Assembly: GCA_964460075.1 (NCBI GenBank)
Contig: CAYWPC010000030.1
Coordinates: forward strand, 1 to 22,559
Direction of reading: 5' to 3'
From: JAMBLL01 sp964460075
GTDB lineage: Bacteria > Actinomycetota > Acidimicrobiia > Spongiisociales > UBA5794
Length of the DNA stretch: 22,559 nucleotides
A program made the position numbers and the translations under genes. Each line of letters begins with the position of its first letter. The stretch's first letter is position 1. Below, piece by piece: positions 8,102 to 16,022 of this stretch. Under the pieces are notes generated by a model that saw only the letters and a list, made by a program, of their open reading frames with translations, did not search any database and was not told the origin of the DNA.

Positions 8102-9685
8102 ATGGGTCATCACAAGGTCGTTATCGCGGAGTCAATCGCACCGGCGGGCATTGCCGCTCTGGAGCGTTCGTGCCATGTCGTCACCGTCGTTGGCGAGCCG
8201 CAAGCTCGGTTGATCGCTGAACTTGCTGATGCCTCTGCGCTCATCGTTCGTTCTGCAACCAAGGTCGACAAGGAGATGATCGAAGCTGCCCCTCATCTCG
8301 CGGTGATCGGGCGCGCCGGAATCGGTGTCGACAATATCGACGTCGCAGCAGCGACCAGCCACGGCGTAATGGTGGTGAACGCCCCGAACGCGAACACGAT
8401 CTCGGCAGCGGAGCACACAATGGCGCTCATACTTGCTCAAGCACGACACATAGCCCTGGCCGATCGTTCGTTGCGTGAGGGTCGCTGGGATCGCAAGCTG
8501 TTCCAAGGTGTCGAGCTCAAAGGAAAGACGCTCGGCGTGCTTGGCCTCGGCAAGATCGGTACGTTGGTCGCTCAGAGGGCGGCAGCCTTCGGCCTGGAGG
8601 TTGTGGCATTCGACCCGTACGTGACATCGGATCGTGCCAGAAGGCTGGGAGTCGAACTTCTCCCTGTCGATGACGTGTTCGGCGTTGCCGACATCATCAC
8701 CATTCATCTCCCCAGGACACCCCAGACCGAAAACCTCATCAATGCCGAGGCGATCGCATGCATGAAGGATGGCGTGGTGATTGTCAACGTCGCCCGTGGC
8801 GGCATCGTTTCGGAGGAGGATCTCGCCGCGGCGATCCGATCGGGCAAGGTCGCTGGTGCAGCTATTGACGTGTTCGACAAGGAGCCATCCACAGACAGCC
8901 CCCTCTTCGACCTGCCGGAGGTGACGGTGACACCGCATCTCGGTGCTAGCACGAAGGAAGCCCAGGACAAGGCAGGCGTCGCTGTTGCCGAGTCGGTTGC
9001 AGAGGCACTCGCTGGAGAGATGGTCCTGAGCGCAGTCAATCTCGATCTCGGGCCTCTGGCTTCACCCGAGCTCAAGCCGTTCATCCACTTAGCGGAACAG
9101 CTCGGCAAGATCTTCACGTCGCTCGGCCGAGGTTTGCCTGCCGAGCTGGAGGTGCTCGTGCGAGGCGAGATCGCGGAGGAGCCGACGAAGCCCATAGCGC
9201 TGTCCGCCCTCAAGGGGGTGCTGGCTGCCAGCAGCGAGGCTCCCGTGTCATACGTCAACGCGCCGCTCGTAGCCGAGTCTCGGGGCGTGAGTGTTGTCGA
9301 AGCATCTCAGCACGACGTCGTCGATTACCAGTCCGTCATCCGCCTCACCGGCGAGGTCGGAGGGCGCACACGCACCGTCGCGGGCACGGTGATGGCGCGC
9401 AAGGGAATGGTCCTCGTCGGTGTTGACGGATACGCAATCGAGGTACCCCTCACAGACTTCATGCTGCTCGTGCGCAACGAGGACATCCCAGGGTGCATAG
9501 GGCGCGTCGGCACCTATCTCGGCGACATCGGGTGCAACATCGCAGACATGGTCGTTGGCCGTGGCCCTGACGGATCCGCGGCCATGATGGGGATCGCGTT
9601 GGACGCCTCCGTTCTCGAAGCCGACCTCGATGGTTTGTTGGACCTCGACGGTGTCGGTGCAGCGCGCTACATCGACCTCTCATAG
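8102..9685 (+). CDS. serA: D-3-phosphoglycerate dehydrogenase (SerA), long actinobacterial type
   Basis: Oxidises 3-phosphoglycerate to 3-phosphohydroxypyruvate with NAD+, the first step of serine synthesis. At 527 residues it is the long form known from mycobacteria. The catalytic part has the nucleotide-binding GLGKIG at 148-153 and the usual Arg/Glu/His trio: Arg232 in VARGG, Glu261 in DKEP and His279 in TPHLGAST. After about residue 310 comes an intervening (ASB-type) domain, then a C-terminal ACT domain from about 453 (FMLLVRNEDIPGCIGRVG), which in the family is the serine-binding regulatory site. The ATG at 8102 has GGAG at 8092-8095 six bases before it. It stands 62 bases after gatB and may have its own promoter (TAGGCT at 8062-8067). 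Confidence 0.94.
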   Translation: MGHHKVVIAESIAPAGIAALERSCHVVTVVGEPQARLIAELADASALIVRSATKVDKEMIEAAPHLAVIGRAGIGVDNIDVAAATSHGVMVVNAPNANTISAAEHTMALILAQARHIALADRSLREGRWDRKLFQGVELKGKTLGVLGLGKIGTLVAQRAAAFGLEVVAFDPYVTSDRARRLGVELLPVDDVFGVADIITIHLPRTPQTENLINAEAIACMKDGVVIVNVARGGIVSEEDLAAAIRSGKVAGAAIDVFDKEPSTDSPLFDLPEVTVTPHLGASTKEAQDKAGVAVAESVAEALAGEMVLSAVNLDLGPLASPELKPFIHLAEQLGKIFTSLGRGLPAELEVLVRGEIAEEPTKPIALSALKGVLAASSEAPVSYVNAPLVAESRGVSVVEASQHDVVDYQSVIRLTGEVGGRTRTVAGTVMARKGMVLVGVDGYAIEVPLTDFMLLVRNEDIPGCIGRVGTYLGDIGCNIADMVVGRGPDGSAAMMGIALDASVLEADLDGLLDLDGVGAARYIDLS

Positions 9686-9693
9686 CGATCCTT

Positions 9694-9712
9694 CGATCAG
9701 GCGACGTGATCG
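9694..9712 (+). other. Inverted repeat downstream of serA
   Basis: CGATCA and TGATCG are perfect six-base arms around a seven-base loop, eight bases after the serA stop. There is no T-run. It could be a weak terminator, or an operator just upstream of the pgpA promoter region. Confidence 0.3.
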
Positions 9713-9734
9713 CGGAAAGCGCGACGCCGCTGTG

Positions 9735-9740
9735 TACCGT
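9735..9740 (+). promoter_or_regulatory. Candidate -10 element for pgpA, leaderless
   Basis: TACCGT ends eight bases before the pgpA ATG at 9749. There is no Shine-Dalgarno in the interval, and no convincing -35 was found. Confidence 0.35.
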
Positions 9741-9748
9741 ACGTCGTC

Positions 9749-10198
9749 ATGAAACGATTCGTTGCGTCAGGATTCTCTGTCGGGCTGATCCCTGCAAGGC
9801 TGTGGGGATCAGACAGCGGCGCCGGCACGTTCGGTGCAGCACTCGCAGCCGGCCTCGGCCTGTTGTGGTGGAACCGGCCTTGGTGGATCCAGCTTGCAGC
9901 GTTCGCCATCTTCTTTGCGCTATCGATGTGGTCGGCTCGGCCGTTCGCAGATGACCACGCCGACCCTGGATGGATCGTCATGGACGAGATGGCTGGGACA
10001 TCCATTGCGGTGATCGGGCTCGGGGGATGGCCCTGGGTAGTCGCTGTTGTGGTCGCTCGACTGGCCGACATATTCAAAGTCCTTCCAGGTGTGCCTCAGT
10101 CTGAGAGCCTCGACGGCGCACTCGGTGTCACCATGGACGACGTTGTTGCCGGCCTGTACGGACTTGCGGCAGGATGGCTAGCGACCCTCTTCCTGTGA
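9749..10198 (+). CDS. pgpA: Phosphatidylglycerophosphatase A (PgpA family)
   Basis: Integral membrane phosphatase that dephosphorylates phosphatidylglycerophosphate to phosphatidylglycerol, a step of phospholipid synthesis. The 149-residue protein shows the conserved acidic motifs of the family: SDSGAGTFGAALA near the N-terminus, DPGWIVMDEMAGT in the middle and LDGALGVTMDDVVAG near the end. The hydrophobic segments between them fit three to four membrane helices. The usual RxxDxxKPxPI segment appears in a divergent form (ARLADIFKVLPG), in which the Lys and a Pro are kept but spaced differently. It stands alone between serA and the peptidase gene, in the same direction. The family call is good; activity is not proven because of that divergent segment. 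Confidence 0.85.
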   Translation: MKRFVASGFSVGLIPARLWGSDSGAGTFGAALAAGLGLLWWNRPWWIQLAAFAIFFALSMWSARPFADDHADPGWIVMDEMAGTSIAVIGLGGWPWVVAVVVARLADIFKVLPGVPQSESLDGALGVTMDDVVAGLYGLAAGWLATLFL

Positions 10199-10263
10199 CG
10201 AATGCTCTGCACCGCTGACGGCACGACACATCGTCGAGAGCGAGGTGCGGTCTCAAGAGGGCC

Positions 10264-10294
10264 TACCGTTGGGCCTACCGACCATGACAAGGAG
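10264..10294 (+). promoter_or_regulatory. Candidate -10 element and ribosome binding site of the S9 peptidase gene
   Basis: TACCGT at 10264-10269 is a possible -10 element that would give a leader of about 24 bases. AAGGAG at 10289-10294 is a strong Shine-Dalgarno five bases before the ATG at 10300. An ATG at 10284 is in another frame and is bypassed. This gene therefore seems to be leadered, unlike dapC or pgpA. Confidence 0.45.
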
Positions 10295-10299
10295 TCCCC

Positions 10300-12213
10300 A
10301 TGCGTCCTGACCAGATTGGCGAGTTCCGGGTACCGTCCGATGCGTACCTCCACCCGGACGGTGAGCGGATTGTGTTCGTCGTCACGCAGATGGACCTGGA
10401 CGCAGACGAATACGTCAGGCAACTGTGGCTCTGGAACGGTGACGCCGCCCGTCAACTGACATCTGGACGCACAGATCACTCTCCGAGGTGGTCCCCCGAC
10501 GGGTCGGTGCTTGCGTTCATTCGGAAAGGGCCAGAGGACGACGACAAGCCGCAACTCGCCTTGATGCCGGTCGACGGGGGAGAGGCCGAAGTGGTGACCG
10601 ACTTCGAGCTTGGTGTCTCTGAGATCGCGTGGTCACCGCTCGGCGACCGGATCGCTGTGGTTGCACCGCAGTACGTTGATGACATAGACGATGAAGACGA
10701 GCGAAAGCGGCTCCCACGCCGTATCGAGCACCCGTCGTTCCGCTTCGACAGTCGGGGCTGGACATACGACAGACGGTCTCACATCTGGCTCATGGACGCC
10801 GCGACGAACGACACGACGCAACTCACCGCGGGGGACTGCTCGGAGACGGCGGTGTCATGGAGTCCCGACGGTGCCACGATCACGTATCTCTCGGCAACGG
10901 CTGAGGATCGATGGACGAATCCTCTCAACCAGGTATTCACGGTTGCTGTATCGGATGGTGAGACCGAGGACGTGACTCCTCGTGGTGCATGGATATGGTC
11001 CGGATTCGCTCAAGAAGGATCCCTTTACGTTCTCGGTGTCGAGACCGACAGGGTCTCCCTTCGTCCGCCACAGCTGTACAAGGTAGGGTCAGATGGCGGT
11101 CTTATCCGGCTTACCGACTTCGATCGGAACCTGATGCCGCAGCATCCACCGAGCGCTCTTGCAGGACCACGATTCACCCATGACGGTCGGATCACCTGTG
11201 TACTCGAAGATCGGGGAGCACAGAGGGTCGTCACGATCGATGGAGACGGATCGGTATGCGACGTCGTTGGAGGCGAGCGAATCATCACAGGGTGGGACCC
11301 AGGTACAGACGGTTCAACAGCCGTGTTCACATCGTCCTCACCGACCCAACCAGGTGAGGTCTATTGGTGGGACGGCTCGTCTGAGACGGTCCTCACCTCA
11401 CTCAACGAGGCGTTCCTCAGTTCAGCCGACCTCGTCGCGCCAGAGGAGTTCACGTTCGAATCCGGAGGCGCCGAGATCCACGGCTGGGTGTATCTGCCTC
11501 CGGGTGACGCCGACGTTCCGCTGCTGTTCAACATCCATGGAGGACCGGCAACGCAGTATGGGTGGGGCTTCTTTGACGAGTTCCAAGTGTACGTCGGCGC
11601 TGGGTACGGCGTAGTCGCCACGAACCCTCGGGGATCATCGGGGTACGGGTACGACCACGTTTCGGTCCCTTGCGGGCGATGGGGTGAAGACGTGCCGCCC
11701 GACATGGCCGACCTGAAGGCGGCTCCGTACGCCGCGGCGGAACGTTTCGGTCGCCTTGACACGAACCGCATGGCGATCATGGGAGGCTCCTACGGTGGGC
11801 TGTCGACGGCGATGATCACCTCGATGGACCAGTCGTACCGATCGGCTGTGGCAGAGCGAGGCGTGTATAACTGGGTCTCGATGTCCGGAACAACGGACAT
11901 CCCGTTCTTCACCGAGTTGTACCTCGGTGCTTCCATGCCAACCGGAGCCGATGAAATGTGGCGAGCGAGTGCCCTTGCCAGGGCACACCTGATTACGACA
12001 CCAACCCTTGTTGTCCATTCAGAGACCGACTTCAGATGCCCCATCGAACAAGGACAGCAACTCTTCAGCCTGCTACACGATCGCGGCATCGACACCGAGC
12101 TGCTGTTGTTCCCACCAGGAGAGGGCCATGAGCTATCTCGCAGTGGCAGCCCCAAACATCGTGTCGAGCGGTTCGAGGCGATCTTGGAGTGGCACGCACG
12201 CTACGTCGAGTAG
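10300..12213 (+). CDS. S9-family serine peptidase (prolyl oligopeptidase / acylaminoacyl-peptidase type)
   Basis: Predicted cytoplasmic oligopeptidase of 637 residues. The first part (to about residue 380) is a beta-propeller with repeated TolB/WD-like strands such as HSPRWSPDGSVLAFI, SEIAWSPLGDRIAVV and AVSWSPDGATITYLS. The C-terminal alpha/beta hydrolase domain has the oxyanion motif FNIHGGPATQYG and the nucleophile elbow GGSYGG (Ser497), then SETDFRCP (Asp577) and GEGHELS (His610). These form a full Ser-Asp-His triad in S9 order. There is no signal peptide. The subfamily (dipeptidyl aminopeptidase, acylaminoacyl-peptidase or oligopeptidase) cannot be told from sequence alone. A strong ribosome binding site supports the start. 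No functional link to its neighbours is evident. Confidence 0.9.
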   Translation: MRPDQIGEFRVPSDAYLHPDGERIVFVVTQMDLDADEYVRQLWLWNGDAARQLTSGRTDHSPRWSPDGSVLAFIRKGPEDDDKPQLALMPVDGGEAEVVTDFELGVSEIAWSPLGDRIAVVAPQYVDDIDDEDERKRLPRRIEHPSFRFDSRGWTYDRRSHIWLMDAATNDTTQLTAGDCSETAVSWSPDGATITYLSATAEDRWTNPLNQVFTVAVSDGETEDVTPRGAWIWSGFAQEGSLYVLGVETDRVSLRPPQLYKVGSDGGLIRLTDFDRNLMPQHPPSALAGPRFTHDGRITCVLEDRGAQRVVTIDGDGSVCDVVGGERIITGWDPGTDGSTAVFTSSSPTQPGEVYWWDGSSETVLTSLNEAFLSSADLVAPEEFTFESGGAEIHGWVYLPPGDADVPLLFNIHGGPATQYGWGFFDEFQVYVGAGYGVVATNPRGSSGYGYDHVSVPCGRWGEDVPPDMADLKAAPYAAAERFGRLDTNRMAIMGGSYGGLSTAMITSMDQSYRSAVAERGVYNWVSMSGTTDIPFFTELYLGASMPTGADEMWRASALARAHLITTPTLVVHSETDFRCPIEQGQQLFSLLHDRGIDTELLLFPPGEGHELSRSGSPKHRVERFEAILEWHARYVE

Positions 12214-12244
12214 ATGACACACACACGGTCGAAGTACACAACCG

Positions 12245-12259
12245 TTGGCAGCATGCCAA
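12245..12259 (+). promoter_or_regulatory. Perfect inverted repeat just upstream of ilvE, possible operator
   Basis: TTGGCA and TGCCAA are perfect arms around a three-base centre, ending 10 bases before the ilvE ATG. A symmetric site in this position could be a repressor binding site or a leader hairpin. No regulator gene is visible nearby. Confidence 0.35.
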
Positions 12260-12269
12260 ACTAGCCGTC

Positions 12270-13184
12270 ATGAAAGCTACTGAATACATCTGGATGGACG
12301 GCGCTCTCGTGCCGTGGGGCGACGCAACGGTTCACGTTCTCTCCCACGGGCTGCACTACGGGACCGGCGCTTTCGAAGGGATCCGAGCATATGAGACAGA
12401 AACGGGCACTGCCGTGTTTCGCCTCACCGACCACATTGAACGGCTTCGACGATCGACGAAGGCGTTCGGCATACCGTTCGAATACTCGGTCACCGAACTC
12501 GTCGAGGCGTGCAAGGAGTTGCTTCGCGTCAACGGACTTCGCTCCGGCTACATCAGGCCAATCACATTCTACGGGACAGGATCGATGGGTTTGAACCCTG
12601 CTGGCGCCAAGGTTCACCTGGTCATAGCGTCGTGGGAGTGGGGTGCGTATCTTGGCGAGGACGGAGTCAAGAATGGGATCAGGGTCGCGGTGTCGTCGTG
12701 GCGTCGCCTCGGACACAATGCTTTCATGCCAGATGCCAAAGGCACCGGTGGATATGTCAACTCGGTGATGGCGAAAATGGCTGCGATCAACGCTGGATAT
12801 GACGAAGCACTGCTGCTGAACGAGGCAGGGCTGATCGCTGAGGGATCGGGAGAGAACCTGTTCATGGTGAGGGACGGGATCCTCTACACGCCACCGTCAT
12901 CGTCGGGTGCCCTCGACGGAATCACCCGTGACTCTGTGCGTCGGCTCCTCGAAGAGGATGGCCACACGGTCAAGGAGACGGCGGTCACCCGGACGGATTT
13001 GTACTACGCAGACGAAGTGTTTTTCACGGGTACCGCAGCCGAAGTGACCCCTGTGAGGGAGGTCGACGATCGCCCTGTCGGAGATGGAAAGCCTGGACCT
13101 GTTGCGCGGAGGGCCCAGGAGTTGTTCATGGGGACGGTCCACGGCGAACTCGATCTTCACCCTGAGTGGCTCGAATACGTCTAG
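12270..13184 (+). CDS. ilvE: Branched-chain amino acid aminotransferase (IlvE), class IV
   Basis: PLP enzyme of fold type IV, 304 residues, for the last step of valine, isoleucine and leucine synthesis and the first step of their breakdown. Seen in the sequence are YIWMDGALVPW at the N-terminus, HVLSHGLHYGTGAFEGIRAY, IRPITFYGTGSMGLNP and NAFMPDAKGTGGYVNS with the PLP lysine Lys157. LLLNEAGLIAEGSGENLFMV and FFTGTAAEVTPVREVDDRP follow, all standard for the IlvE group I family. The length is normal. The ATG at 12270 is chosen over an in-frame start at 12189, which would run into the peptidase gene and precedes nothing family-like. No clear Shine-Dalgarno is present. D-amino acid aminotransferase is the main alternative but fits the motifs less well. 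Confidence 0.93.
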   Translation: MKATEYIWMDGALVPWGDATVHVLSHGLHYGTGAFEGIRAYETETGTAVFRLTDHIERLRRSTKAFGIPFEYSVTELVEACKELLRVNGLRSGYIRPITFYGTGSMGLNPAGAKVHLVIASWEWGAYLGEDGVKNGIRVAVSSWRRLGHNAFMPDAKGTGGYVNSVMAKMAAINAGYDEALLLNEAGLIAEGSGENLFMVRDGILYTPPSSSGALDGITRDSVRRLLEEDGHTVKETAVTRTDLYYADEVFFTGTAAEVTPVREVDDRPVGDGKPGPVARRAQELFMGTVHGELDLHPEWLEYV

Positions 13185-13199
13185 GGACGTGCGAACACC

Positions 13200-13739
13200 A
13201 TGACTGAGCGCTACCGCTACCTGACAGGCCACCACGTCGACTTTCAGCCAGAGATCACAGACGTCATCGGTTCCCACACGCCGTACTGCTGGGGGTGTGG
13301 GCCGAGGGCCGTTGACGGTCTCGGTCTCGTGCCGCGCCTTGAGGGGACGACCGTCGTCACCGACCTCGAGTTCGCTCCCCGGTTCGAAGGCGGCCCCGGC
13401 GTCATCCATGGAGGGGCGATCGCTGCATTCATGGACGATCTTCTGGGATACGTGCCCGTGGTGTATGGCTCACCCGGTGTCACGGCGCGCCTCGACACGA
13501 ATTATGTGCGGCCTATTCCGCTAGGTGTGACCGTACGCGGAGCGGCGTGGCTGTCGAAAGTCGCCGGTAACAAAATGTGGGGAGAGGGAACGATCGAGGC
13601 CGACGGGAAGGTCCTCGTTGAGGCATCCGCGTTGTTCTTGGCTATCGGTGTCGAACACTTTCAGAAAGTATTCGACGGACTCACAGATGAGCAGCTTGAG
13701 CGCAACGCTGCCTACCGTTCCGGTGACTACTACCCCTGA
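13200..13739 (+). CDS. Hotdog-fold thioesterase family protein (PaaI-like)
   Basis: A 179-residue protein with features of the hotdog acyl-CoA thioesterases. The core reads GGPGVIHGGAIAAFMDDLLG (His70-Gly-Gly with acidic residues at 79-80), the classic segment ahead of the long central helix. ARLDTNYVRPIPLGVTVRG then matches the strand-turn region where substrates bind. An N-terminal CWGCGP (Cys30, Cys33) occurs in a subgroup that hydrolyses various acyl-CoA thioesters. The physiological substrate is unknown. It begins 15 bases after ilvE and its stop is 12 bases before the next gene, so it could be co-transcribed with both. This position next to a class IV transaminase hints at acyl-CoA turnover in branched-chain metabolism, but this is inference only. 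Confidence 0.8.
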   Translation: MTERYRYLTGHHVDFQPEITDVIGSHTPYCWGCGPRAVDGLGLVPRLEGTTVVTDLEFAPRFEGGPGVIHGGAIAAFMDDLLGYVPVVYGSPGVTARLDTNYVRPIPLGVTVRGAAWLSKVAGNKMWGEGTIEADGKVLVEASALFLAIGVEHFQKVFDGLTDEQLERNAAYRSGDYYP

Positions 13740-13751
13740 TTGAGAGGCACC

Positions 13752-14516
13752 ATGAAGATCGTTCGCGTCGACGCCGAGGCAGACGACATCACCTACGGCG
13801 CGGTTGAACCAGAGGGAATTCGGCTATACCACGGCTCACCGTTCTTTCAGTGGGAGCGGTCCGAGACCGTGCTGCCCATCACGCAGGTCAAGCTGCTTGC
13901 CCCCGTGATTCCAACGAAGGTCGTAGCCGTCGGCAAAAACTACGCGGACCACGCTGCCGAGATGTTGTCAGAGGTCCCTCAGACGCCGATTCTGTTCATG
14001 AAGCCGCCAACGTCGGTGATCGGACCATTGGCGTCGATCAAACTCCCGCCAGAATCGGAGGAAGTCCATCACGAGGCTGAGCTCGCCATCGTCATCGGAA
14101 AGGTGACGAGGAGTATCGACTCTGAGGATGCAAGCAGCCACATTCTCGGATACACGGTGGCGAACGACGTCACCGCACGAGACCTGCAACGTCTCGACGG
14201 GCAGTGGACCAGAGCGAAGGGATTCGACACGTTCTGCCCGTTGGGTCCCGCCATCGACACCGAGTTCGATCCAACGGAACCCAATCCGATCACGTGTGCC
14301 GTCAACGGCGAACTCCGTCAGGAGGGCACAACGAGCGACCTCGTGTTCGGTGTGGCCGAATTGGTGTCCTTCATATCGAAGGTGATGACACTTCTCCCAG
14401 GTGACGTCATCCTCACGGGCACGCCGAGCGGTGTCGGTCCGATCACACACGGTGACAGGGTCGAGGTCGAGATAGAAGGCATCGGCGCGCTGTTGAACCC
14501 CGTGGTGCGACCATGA
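13752..14516 (+). CDS. Fumarylacetoacetate hydrolase-family protein
   Basis: Metal-dependent enzyme of the FAH superfamily, 254 residues. Typical members are 2-hydroxyhepta-2,4-diene-1,7-dioate isomerases, acylpyruvate hydrolases or oxaloacetate decarboxylases. The signature is clear: VAVGKNYADHAAE, FMKPPTSVIGP and HHEAELAIVIGK with candidate metal ligands Glu108 and Glu110. GYTVANDVTARDLQ with Asp139, AKGFDTFCPLGP and ILTGTPSGVGP follow. The start ATG has GAGAGG at 13742-13747 four bases before it. The 3' end overlaps the gltX start by four bases as ATGA. As I recall it, an FAH-family gene next to gltX is also found in mycobacteria, so this linkage is probably old. The substrate cannot be assigned. 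Confidence 0.88.
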   Translation: MKIVRVDAEADDITYGAVEPEGIRLYHGSPFFQWERSETVLPITQVKLLAPVIPTKVVAVGKNYADHAAEMLSEVPQTPILFMKPPTSVIGPLASIKLPPESEEVHHEAELAIVIGKVTRSIDSEDASSHILGYTVANDVTARDLQRLDGQWTRAKGFDTFCPLGPAIDTEFDPTEPNPITCAVNGELRQEGTTSDLVFGVAELVSFISKVMTLLPGDVILTGTPSGVGPITHGDRVEVEIEGIGALLNPVVRP

Positions 14517-15994
14517 CGGTACGTGTCAGGTTTGCGCCGTCTCCAACCGGCTATCTGCACGTCGGAGCTGCAAGGACGGCGCTGTACAACTACCTCTTCG
14601 CCCGACACAACGAGGGGACATTCATCCTGCGTTCGGACGACACGGACGGGTCTCGCAGTACGCAAGAGTTCCAAACCGACATTCTTGAGCACCTCGAATG
14701 GCTCGGTCTCAACTGGGATGAGGGCTACACGGCGGGAGGTTCTCATGGCTCGTATCGGCAGTCTGAACGTTTCGACAGATACGCACAGGTCGCGCACGAT
14801 CTTGTGCGGCAGGGGAGCGCGTACTACTCGTTTGTTACCCGTGAGCAACTCGACGCGTTCAGGCAGGCTGCCCGCACAGCCGGTACCTCACCGGCCTACG
14901 ACGGTAGCCTCGAGCCGCCGAGGGAAGATATGTCGAGGCGTCTTGCCGAAGGGGCTACTGCGGTCGTGCGTTTCAAGGTTCCGCGGCCTGGAGAGACGTT
15001 GTTCGATGACGTCGTGCGTGGCAGCATGCGTTTCGATCACCTCCAGGTGGATGACTTCATCATTCTGCGATCGGATGGGACACCGACGTACCACCTTGCC
15101 TCGACAGTGGACGACGTCGATTACGCCATCACGCATGTGATCAGAGGAGAGGACTTGCTGTCGTCGACACCGAAACACATCTTGTTGACACAGGCGATGG
15201 GCGCTGAACCGGCGACGTACGCGCACCTCTCCCTCTTGATGGGGCCCGATGGCAAGAAGCTATCCAAGCGACACGGCGACACGGCGCTGTCTGCGTACAA
15301 GAAGGCGGGGTATCTGCCAGAGGCCATGAACAACTACATGGCCCTTCTCGGGTGGAACATCGGGGATGACGAAACGATCGCGTCACTCGATGAGATGATC
15401 GAGCGATTCGACTTGTCCAGCGTGTCTCGAAACCCTGCGGTGTTCGATCCGAAGAAGCTGGAATGGATGAGCGGCGTGTATATCCGAGAGATGGACGATG
15501 CGACGTTCATGGCTGAAACCTTGCCAATCGTCGAAGCGGCCGCAGGTAGGAGCCTCTCGAAGGAAGACCGGGAACGATATGCGAGGCTGGTTCCCCTCGT
15601 GAAGGAACGCACGAAGCTGCTGGCAGAAGTCGGTGCACAGGCTCGATTCCTCTTTGTTGACATCGACGTGTACGACGAGGCGTCGTGGTCGAAGGTGATG
15701 GACGTCGAGGAGGGCCCTGTTGCGCTCGATGGAGCCCTTGGCGTGCTCAAGGGTCTGGAGCCATGGACGACCGACGCAATCGATATGGCACTTCGCGGCA
15801 TGCTCGAAACACTGAGCTTGTCTGCTCGCAAGGGCCTCCAGCCGATCCGTGTTGCGGTGTCAGGATCGACGGTGAGTCCGCCTTTGTTCGAATCCCTCGA
15901 CATTCTCGGGAAGTCAGAGACGTTGTCCCGCATCGAAAAGGCAAGAGCGTTGCTCACACCACCGGCCTCTCCGCTCGCAGGCGACGCTGACTGA
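14513..15994 (+). CDS. gltX: Glutamyl-tRNA synthetase (GltX)
   Basis: Class I aminoacyl-tRNA synthetase of 493 residues that charges tRNA(Glu). The HIGH-type motif appears as HVGAA at 16-20 in FAPSPTGYLHVGAARTALYN, and the KMSKS-type motif as KLSKR at 249-253. DDVDYAITHVIRGEDLLSST is also typical. The C-terminal anticodon-binding region follows from about residue 310. Because the window also holds gatCAB and no glnS is seen, the enzyme is probably non-discriminating and charges tRNA(Gln) with Glu for GatCAB to amidate. That is inferred from context, not from residues. The start overlaps the FAH-gene stop, suggesting translational coupling. Confidence 0.95.
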   Translation: MTVRVRFAPSPTGYLHVGAARTALYNYLFARHNEGTFILRSDDTDGSRSTQEFQTDILEHLEWLGLNWDEGYTAGGSHGSYRQSERFDRYAQVAHDLVRQGSAYYSFVTREQLDAFRQAARTAGTSPAYDGSLEPPREDMSRRLAEGATAVVRFKVPRPGETLFDDVVRGSMRFDHLQVDDFIILRSDGTPTYHLASTVDDVDYAITHVIRGEDLLSSTPKHILLTQAMGAEPATYAHLSLLMGPDGKKLSKRHGDTALSAYKKAGYLPEAMNNYMALLGWNIGDDETIASLDEMIERFDLSSVSRNPAVFDPKKLEWMSGVYIREMDDATFMAETLPIVEAAAGRSLSKEDRERYARLVPLVKERTKLLAEVGAQARFLFVDIDVYDEASWSKVMDVEEGPVALDGALGVLKGLEPWTTDAIDMALRGMLETLSLSARKGLQPIRVAVSGSTVSPPLFESLDILGKSETLSRIEKARALLTPPASPLAGDAD

Positions 15995-16007
15995 AGGCGT
16001 CACCTGC
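15977..16007. terminator. Candidate bidirectional terminator hairpin between gltX and the GH114 gene
   Basis: Two 11-base arms, GCAGGCGACGC and GCGTCACCTGC, pair with a single C/A mismatch around a nine-base loop that includes the gltX stop codon. It lies between two convergent genes whose stops are 28 bases apart. No T-run follows on either side, so an intrinsic terminator is possible but not certain. Confidence 0.45.
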
Positions 16008-16022
16008 GTAGTCGGTCGTCGA

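Noticed and set aside
8074..8223. A small open frame after TAGGCT, overlapping the start of serA
   Set aside because: It follows the leaderless pattern by position, but the 49-residue product has no family-like features and overlaps serA; the serA start has its own GGAG site.
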